Part shown: positions 33,630 to 38,989 of the stretch, piece by piece
Layout: the number at the start of each line of letters is the position of its first letter
Numbering within the stretch: the first letter of the stretch is position 1
From: Nitrosomonadales bacterium
GTDB taxonomy: Bacteria; Pseudomonadota; Gammaproteobacteria; Burkholderiales; Nitrosomonadaceae
Length of the DNA: 38,989 bases
Reading direction: 5' to 3'
NCBI GenBank assembly: GCA_009886095.1
Contig: VFJL01000044.1
Coordinates: forward strand, 1-38,989
The notes under the pieces: model-generated
Database searches by the model: none
What the model was told of the DNA's origin: nothing
Seen by the model: only the letters and a program-made list of their open reading frames with translations
Translations under genes and position numbers: made by a program

Positions 33630-35357
33630 TCAACCATTCAGCTTCGTCAGCAAACTGTGGATTTTTTTCGGGTCGTCAGTCCTGAGCATTTTATGCGTCA
33701 GTGGAGTAATTCCCGGCAGATGGCTTCTCAACACCTGTTGTTTAACTCGCAACAGTTGAGCCGGGTGCATGGAAAACTGACGCAGTCCAAAACCCAGCAG
33801 TAACCGGGTGAATAAGATGTCACCGGCCATTTCACCGCAAACTGCTACGGGTACTTTAGCACGGTTGGCGCTACGTATGACGTGTGCAACTAGCCGCAGC
33901 ACTGCCGGATGCAGCGGATCGTAGAGATGTGCAACCGAGTCATCGGTGCGATCGATAGCGAGTGTATATTGGATCAGATCGTTGGTGCCGATGGACAGAA
34001 AATCCAGTTTGCGCATAAAAATATCGAGACACAGTGCTGCAGCAGGAATTTCTATCATGCCGCCAATTTGTATTTTCTCGTCAAAGGCAGTCTTTTCCTG
34101 TCGCAGACTTTGTTTGGCATTTTCAATCAGGTGCAGCGTTTGATCAATCTCCAGAACACTGGAGAGCATCGGCACTAGAATTCGAATCTGACCATGACGA
34201 GAGGCCCGCAGGATCGCACGCAATTGGGTGTGGAACATCTGAGGTTCAGCCAGAGACAGGCGGATGGCACGTAACCCCAATGCCGGATTGACGGCAACAC
34301 GCTTGGCACTATCAAGATTCTTGTCGGCACCGAGGTCGAACGTACGTATCGTCACCGGCAGGCCGCGCATTTTGCGCGCTACAGTGCGATAGGCTTCAAA
34401 TTGCTCATCTTCGCCAGGCAGGTCATCACGGTTGAGGAACAGAAATTCGCTGCGGAACAATCCGATACCGGTGGCACCGTTCTCTTTTACCTGCTCGATA
34501 TCCTGCGGCAGTTCGATATTGGCAAACAGTTCTACAGTGATGCCGTCAAGCGTTGTGGCAGCGGTGGTTTTGATGCGCTTCAGTTTCCGTTTTTCCAGTT
34601 CCAACTGGCTTTGGCGTAACCGGTATTCAGATAACACGTGTTCATCAGGATCGACGATTACCACGCCTTGAGTGCCGTCGACAATTAGCAGATCATTATC
34701 GCGGATCAACTGCCGCGCGTGATGCAGCGCTACGATTGAAGGGATGTTGAGACTGCGTGCGACGATAGCGGTATGGGAAGTTAATCCGCCCAGGTCGGTG
34801 AGGAATGCAGTAAAGCGGTGCTGTTTGTACTGGATTACATCGGCGGGGCTTAAGTCATGGGCAACCAGGATACTGTCACCATCCCGCTGCACCGGCGGCG
34901 GAACATGGCCTGGATGTCCCAGCAAGGCTTTCAGCACCCGTTCCACTACCTGAACCACATCGGTTTTACGTTCGCGCAGATAAGCATCCTCAATCTGCTC
35001 AAACTGCGCCAGCAATACGTTCATTTGCTGAGTAAGTGCCCATTCGGCATTACACTGGTTCTGAGTAATGTAGGTTTTGGCTGCAACAGAAAGCGTGGAG
35101 TCGTCCAGAATCATGCGATGAAGATCAAGAAACGCGCCGTATTCAGCGGCGGCAGGGCCACTGGCAACCGAGGCATGCAATGACTCAAGTTCCGTGTGTA
35201 CCAGGGTGAAAGCAGCATCCAGCCGCGCTATTTCATTGCCGACCTCATCCTGTGGTACTGCATAATGCGCCACCTCCAGCGCGACATGGGAAACGAGGTG
35301 GGCATGGCCGATGGCGATGCCGTCGGAAACGCCGACACCGTGCAAGGTAAAGCTCAC
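33630..35357 (-). CDS. ptsI: Phosphoenolpyruvate-protein phosphotransferase (Enzyme I)
   Basis: Takes phosphate from PEP and passes it to HPr. The 575-residue protein has the active histidine in DLGGLTSHTAIVARSLNIP (His195), then GIGLFRSEFLFLNRDDLPGE, FDLGADKNLDS, NPALGLRAIRLSL, FLSIGTNDLIQYTLAIDRTD and the catalytic cysteine in AVCGEMAGD. The length is normal. It overlaps the ptsH stop by 4 bases. No sugar-specific EIIB/EIIC is present in the window, so the chain probably has a regulatory role. Confidence 0.96.
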   Translation of the reverse strand: MSFTLHGVGVSDGIAIGHAHLVSHVALEVAHYAVPQDEVGNEIARLDAAFTLVHTELESLHASVASGPAAAEYGAFLDLHRMILDDSTLSVAAKTYITQNQCNAEWALTQQMNVLLAQFEQIEDAYLRERKTDVVQVVERVLKALLGHPGHVPPPVQRDGDSILVAHDLSPADVIQYKQHRFTAFLTDLGGLTSHTAIVARSLNIPSIVALHHARQLIRDNDLLIVDGTQGVVIVDPDEHVLSEYRLRQSQLELEKRKLKRIKTTAATTLDGITVELFANIELPQDIEQVKENGATGIGLFRSEFLFLNRDDLPGEDEQFEAYRTVARKMRGLPVTIRTFDLGADKNLDSAKRVAVNPALGLRAIRLSLAEPQMFHTQLRAILRASRHGQIRILVPMLSSVLEIDQTLHLIENAKQSLRQEKTAFDEKIQIGGMIEIPAAALCLDIFMRKLDFLSIGTNDLIQYTLAIDRTDDSVAHLYDPLHPAVLRLVAHVIRSANRAKVPVAVCGEMAGDILFTRLLLGFGLRQFSMHPAQLLRVKQQVLRSHLPGITPLTHKMLRTDDPKKIHSLLTKLNG

Positions 35358-35623
35358 TCACTTTCCCCGAAATAATTACTAACCAGGTCTATCAGCGCGA
35401 GCATTGCCTCAGCTTCATCTTTGCCGGTGGTTTCAATGCCCAGAGTGGAGCCCTTGTTCGCGGCCAGCATCATTACTCCCATGATGCTTTTCGCATTAAC
35501 TTTACGGCCATTGCGCGACAACCATACTTCACTCTGGAATTGACCAGCCAACCGTGTGAGCTTGGCCGCTGCACGCGCATGCAGCCCCAATTTGTTGAGG
35601 ATTTCAATTTCTCTATTCTGCAC
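35354..35623 (-). CDS. ptsH: Phosphocarrier protein HPr
   Basis: Small phosphocarrier of 89 residues. With the GTG start at 35623, the conserved histidine falls at position 15 (LNKLGLHARAAAKL) and the regulatory serine at position 46 (NAKSIMGVMMLAA), the canonical numbering; this decides the start over the longer frame from 35653. Ser46 in this context is the target of HPr kinase/phosphorylase, which betaproteobacteria usually have. The start overlaps the end of the EIIA gene by 11 bases, and its stop overlaps ptsI. Confidence 0.95.
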   Translation of the reverse strand: MQNREIEILNKLGLHARAAAKLTRLAGQFQSEVWLSRNGRKVNAKSIMGVMMLAANKGSTLGIETTGKDEAEAMLALIDLVSNYFGESE

Positions 35624-36017
35624 AGTGAGATCCCGGATGAATATGCATGACACCTTCCCTGCCGCCGCTCAGCGCTTTCTCCACTACTATTGACAATGAC
35701 TCGTTGCGGTAGGTTAGCGCCCGCACCAGCATTGGCAGATTGACCCCGGCGAGGCATTCCACCTTGCCGGGGTTACTTAGCCGACTGGCAATGTTGCAGG
35801 GTGTCGCACCGCAGATATCGCTTAGCACCAGCACGCCGCAGCCATGATCAAGCTGCTTCACCAGTTCCAGCGCTTTGGACAGGGTGACGTCAGGGTCGTC
35901 CTCGATGGTGACATCAAGGTGCAACAGGTGTTGCGGCATTTCCCCCATGACGTGGTTGGCGCAATGGATCAGGCTGTCGCCCAGGTTGCCGTGAGAAATA
36001 ATCAGAATCCCGATCAT
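35613..36017 (-). CDS. PTS EIIA component, mannose/fructose (ManX) type
   Basis: The 134-residue protein begins MIGILIISHGNLGDSLIHCA with the phosphorylated His9 of the EIIA-Man family, followed by VLVLSDICGATPCNIASRL and VECLAGVNLPMLVRALTYRN. It accepts phosphate from HPr. With no EIIB/C/D genes nearby it is probably regulatory rather than for sugar uptake, as in many proteobacteria. First gene of the EIIA-HPr-EI operon on the minus strand. Confidence 0.93.
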   Translation of the reverse strand: MIGILIISHGNLGDSLIHCANHVMGEMPQHLLHLDVTIEDDPDVTLSKALELVKQLDHGCGVLVLSDICGATPCNIASRLSNPGKVECLAGVNLPMLVRALTYRNESLSIVVEKALSGGREGVMHIHPGSHCAE

Positions 36018-36056
36018 ATATTGACCTGTTGTGTAATGCTAAAGAGTAACGGATGA

Positions 36057-36469
36057 AAGATAGATTGGTATTTTAGCATTGTCGGCTGAGTGTGACCGAC
36101 CAGTTGTGCGGCACACGCTATGCGCGATGATGAATGCCGATCTTCACCAGTGTGCTGAAAATATAGCCCTGTTGCTGGTGATCCGAAGATACGTTGCTCG
36201 AATGGGCGGTGAGGCTCGCTGTCGAGGTTGTGGGAGAGCTGCCTGACTTAAAGGATCGAAATCATATCTTAAAATCACCGCCACCGCAGTTTTTAAATGA
36301 CTGACTCATCGCTCAACAGAAAGAAAAGCTGGTAGCATGAAACTGCTTACCCGTTGGAAGACGGAAAATAGAGGGAACCTCAATTTTGTTATCTGAGGAA
36401 TTTTAGGTTGCAGCTATTTTTATAGTTTTTTCTTTTGTCGTTCACATAATTGATAAAACAGGGAGATGC
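36057..36469. other. Intergenic stretch without a gene
   Basis: About 413 bases between the PTS operon and the three-gene unknown cluster. No convincing frame, RNA or repeat was seen. The last 60 bases are AT-rich and end in GGGAG at 36461-36465, the ribosome binding site of the next gene. Confidence 0.6.
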
Positions 36470-36472
36470 ATG

Positions 36473-36865
36473 ATGGATACGGAAAAGAACCCATTTGATG
36501 AGTTGTATGACAAGATTGAAAATGCGGTAAAGGATTTGACCACGCTAAAGGTAGTCACGGCGGTGGGCGCTGTAACCATCGGCCAGAACAGCGTCACCGA
36601 AAATGGTGAGACCCGCGAAACCCGTGTCGAAAGTTACCAGAATGCCAAAGCCATCATTAGCACAATAGACCTGATTGACGGCGACATTATGACCGTTATG
36701 GATGAAGTGTTTGTCAACGAGGCTACCTATGCCAGTATCCGCGATGAGCATCTGGAACGCATCAAGAGCGCCCAGGAAATTGTAGATAAAAACATGCAGA
36801 CCTTGCTTACTTTGGTCAAAGCTGTTGGCGACATTCTGGATGCCATTAAAACCCATAATAAATAA
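36473..36865 (+). CDS. Unknown protein 1 of a three-gene cluster
   Basis: The 130-residue acidic, mainly helical protein (MDTEKNPFDELYDKIENAVK; LTTLKVVTAVGAVTIGQ; then a charged TENGETRETRVESYQNAKAI and IDGDIMTVMDEVFV) has no signal peptide or membrane segment. The C-terminus (RIKSAQEIVDKNMQTLLTLV) looks like an amphipathic helix. I recognise no family. Two ATGs at 36470 and 36473 compete; 36473 has better spacing to GGGAG. It is followed after about 290 bases by the next unknown gene on the same strand. Confidence 0.72.
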   Translation: MDTEKNPFDELYDKIENAVKDLTTLKVVTAVGAVTIGQNSVTENGETRETRVESYQNAKAIISTIDLIDGDIMTVMDEVFVNEATYASIRDEHLERIKSAQEIVDKNMQTLLTLVKAVGDILDAIKTHNK

Positions 36866-36943
36866 AATATAGGGTGTAAGCAAAACTGGAGCGCTGGTGG
36901 GGGTGGCAGGTAATCCTGACCCGCCCGCAACAATTTGTACGAG

Positions 36944-36965
36944 TGGTTATAGCGTCCTATAGCCA
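36944..36965. terminator. Inverted repeat after unknown gene 1
   Basis: TGGTTATAG and CTATAGCCA form a nine-pair stem around CGTC, 79 bases after the stop of the first unknown gene. There is no T-run, so it may be a regulator site or weak terminator rather than a strong one. The rest of the 290-base gap shows no gene. Confidence 0.35.
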
Positions 36966-37157
36966 TCAACAGATCACGCTAGCGATATAGCCCCCCTCTA
37001 TTCTAAAGTGTCTTCGCGCTGATTATTGTCTATTAGAAGACGGCTCAAGCCAGCTACATAGCGACTGCCTACCTCGATGAAAAATGCATAATGTGGGCCT
37101 CAACCTGTTAATGCACTGGCGTGCGTACTAACAACCTATTTTCGAAGGATGCATTTC

Positions 37158-38165
37158 ATGGCAGAAAAAGATACTACCGATAATACGGGAGATGTTGCCG
37201 GAAATTTTAAGGATATTGTAAAAGATTTATTCAATATCGAGGTCAACACCATTTTGCGAGACAACATTTCCGCACAAAAAATGCCTAATCCCCGGCATGC
37301 CTTGCTGGATATTGGTAGCGAGTATTATGAAATCTTGAGAAAAATGGAAATTTCTCATCGTCTTTTTCATTGTGCTTCTTTGCAGGAAAATAGAACGGAG
37401 GAAATAGAGGGCGATGCAGAATTCGGATCTGTAGAATTTGACGATATGCGCCGTAAGTGGGGATTTTATACACAAGAAGAAGCAGATGAGGGTACGCCCG
37501 GCGACAAAAAAGTGCATTTGGTTGTGCAGTCGTTGGTATATGACCAGCTAGGTGGATTCGCTGCGTTTGACATTATGCGAACCTGGGCTGACAAATTTTT
37601 GGGAGATCCTTTTTTGGCAGACCCTAAAAAAAGGTATCTGACCGACACACAACTTTCTGTTCTACCACGTATTCGAGATAATGCCGACATGCTTAAAGGG
37701 ATGTTCATCGCGATGTGTCGTCGTGATAACAAGCTGAAAGAGAAGGGTTTGGCCGATGAGATGAAAAAGAAGCGTGGAAAGGAACTGACACCGGTTACAG
37801 TGGTGGAATTGAGTCAAAAAATTGATTTGGAGCAGACATTGATGCTGACCAATCAATATACCCGGTCAGAGATTGTGAGTACCGAGAATCTTTCACCATT
37901 ACCGTTGAAAGATAGCGAATTGGTGTTAATACGCAAGGTGTGGGAAATAGGTACGGAAGTAATTGCGATGCAGACGACTATTCAGGTAGATGGAGATGTA
38001 ATTACTCGCTTGAATCCGAATTTTATGGATGACAAGGAATCCCAATATTTGAGAGCGTATCATAATGAAGGGGTACGTATCGCTTTGAGCTACTGGGGAA
38101 ATTTAATTGCTGTTGCTAAAGAGTTGGTGCTGGCTATTGCGCGAGGAGTGTCGAACAAACCGTGA
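37158..38165 (+). CDS. Unknown protein 2 of a three-gene cluster
   Basis: The 335-residue soluble protein (MAEKDTTDNTGDVAGNFKDI; DIGSEYYEILRKMEISHRLF; VVQSLVYDQLGGFAAFDIMR; KEKGLADEMKKKRGKELTPV) is helical, charged and without signal peptide. Near the end it has VWEIGTEVIAMQTTIQVDGD and SQYLRAYHNEGVRIALSYWG, which look like a helical bundle. I recognise no family. ATG 37158 is preferred because AAGGA lies 8 bases upstream; ATG 37149 is too close to it. Its stop overlaps the start of gene 3, implying coupling. Confidence 0.8.
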   Translation: MAEKDTTDNTGDVAGNFKDIVKDLFNIEVNTILRDNISAQKMPNPRHALLDIGSEYYEILRKMEISHRLFHCASLQENRTEEIEGDAEFGSVEFDDMRRKWGFYTQEEADEGTPGDKKVHLVVQSLVYDQLGGFAAFDIMRTWADKFLGDPFLADPKKRYLTDTQLSVLPRIRDNADMLKGMFIAMCRRDNKLKEKGLADEMKKKRGKELTPVTVVELSQKIDLEQTLMLTNQYTRSEIVSTENLSPLPLKDSELVLIRKVWEIGTEVIAMQTTIQVDGDVITRLNPNFMDDKESQYLRAYHNEGVRIALSYWGNLIAVAKELVLAIARGVSNKP

Positions 38166-38734
38166 TAATGAGTATGTGGCGCGATTTGCAAGATGTAATG
38201 AAGATGGTCAGCGAGGGCGGCTTGCAAGTGGTAACGCTGATACCTGAGTTGGAAGGAGGTGCCGCCGTGTTCTCCCTATCCTCCACCTATCAAGGCAAAA
38301 TTTATGACCAACGAGGCATCCGCACGACTATCCAGTTTGATTCGGATTACATCACAACAATCTCACCAGAAGTGCTTGCCATGCCGGAATTGTGGCAGCG
38401 GCACACGGATGTTTTGCGGGAAAAATTAAGCATCCTGAAAAAAACGCAGTTTTGGGTAGGGAAAAGCTGGCTTCTGTTTTTAATTTACCCCGTTTATACG
38501 GTCATCTTTGCTCTAATGACGGAGGGATTTCCGGGGGAATGGTTGTCGTTAACCAGTGGTGCTCATGTGGGGATGGCCATGGGGCTAGTCGCGGGGGCAG
38601 CCGTAGTGCTGGCTCGAAAATTGTTCGTACGTCTCTTGCGTGTGCTCTTGCTGCCCCCAGTTTTGTGGGCAGCCAGGTGGTATGCGCAGCGGCGTTTCCA
38701 GCAGTTTATTTCCATGCCGGCGGCACAAGGGTAG
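38162..38734 (+). CDS. Unknown membrane protein 3 of a three-gene cluster
   Basis: The 190-residue frame starts with GTG 38162 (GTGA overlap with gene 2; ATGs at 38168 and 38174 are alternatives). Its first 95 residues or so are soluble (LQDVMKMVSEGGLQVVTLIP; IQFDSDYITTISPEVLAMPE). Two membrane segments follow (WLLFLIYPVYTVIFALM and GMAMGLVAGAAVVLA) and a basic C-terminal tail (ARKLFVRLLRVLLLPP). I recognise no family. The layout suggests an inner-membrane partner of protein 2. Confidence 0.78.
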   Translation: MIMSMWRDLQDVMKMVSEGGLQVVTLIPELEGGAAVFSLSSTYQGKIYDQRGIRTTIQFDSDYITTISPEVLAMPELWQRHTDVLREKLSILKKTQFWVGKSWLLFLIYPVYTVIFALMTEGFPGEWLSLTSGAHVGMAMGLVAGAAVVLARKLFVRLLRVLLLPPVLWAARWYAQRRFQQFISMPAAQG

Positions 38735-38989
38735 CCACTGTAAAGTAAATGGGTGTGCCGGTTTGTAGTGTGCAGAGATATTTTTTTTACCGCCCGGCAA
38801 AAACGGTACTGTTGCATTAGCGGGTACAGCCACAGTTTCGGTAAGCTATGCGTCAACGGCTACCGCCTGGCATCATCTCGGCTCCCCAATTTGTGAGGGT
38901 GTCCTGGATTTTGTGTAAACGGAATTTCTTAATATTGTTCTTCAGAGCCTACCGCACAGCACCGCACCGCACCACACCACACCACACCA
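38735..38989. repeat. Gene-free end with a pentanucleotide tandem repeat
   Basis: No gene is seen after 38734. From 38951 to the window end the + strand consists of nearly eight units of ACCRC (ACCGC, ACAGC, ACCGC, ACCGC, then ACCAC three times and a partial unit). Such a repeat can slip during replication and also breaks assemblies, so the window end may be a contig end. Confidence 0.7.

Overview
This window reads as the chromosome of a betaproteobacterium, most likely a Nitrosomonas/Nitrosospira-type ammonia oxidiser. The reasons are the gene order folB / plsY / tsaD / rpsU-yqeY-dnaG-rpoD, metX and metW homologues, a manX-like EIIA-HPr-EI phosphotransferase operon with no sugar permease, and strong similarity of many proteins to that group. 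The genus is an inference from remembered protein families; no database search was run.

Layout. Positions 1-7.6 kb hold core genes: the end of folB, plsY, tsaD, then the macromolecular synthesis operon rpsU-yqeY-dnaG-rpoD and a CAU-anticodon tRNA. This operon carries three copies of a small repeat with inverted ends (MITE-like), two in intergenic gaps and one after rpoD. Two of them appear to supply the ribosome binding sites of yqeY and dnaG. Positions 7.6-9.6 kb, next to the tRNA, are a decayed integration site: two integrase C-terminal remnants, a piece of an integrase catalytic domain, a brnT/brnA toxin-antitoxin pair and a collapsed tandem higBA locus with a HigA-HigB fusion. Positions 10-18.8 kb are an accessory run on mixed strands: a lactonase-like metallo-beta-lactamase, a DUF3293-like protein, an alpha/beta hydrolase, a J-domain protein, a BON lipoprotein, a uracil/hypoxanthine-DNA glycosylase-like protein, an SLC13 carrier, a GNAT acetyltransferase, a lipoprotein and a cupin.

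Positions 18.9-25.7 kb form a Czc-type heavy-metal efflux operon (histidine-rich leader protein, then czcC, czcB, czcA). It is followed by a convergent GlxA/AraC regulator and a small ABM-type monooxygenase. Positions 27-36 kb return to housekeeping: a c-type cytochrome overlapping or abutting pyrE, xthA with an AmpG-like permease, metX / HugZ-like protein / metW on the minus strand, and the ptsI-ptsH-manX operon, also on the minus strand.

Positions 36.4-38.7 kb carry three consecutive genes of unknown function (130, 335 and 190 aa, the last with two membrane segments). This is the best candidate here for an undescribed system. The window ends inside a pentanucleotide tandem repeat. No CRISPR array, rRNA or intact insertion sequence was seen.
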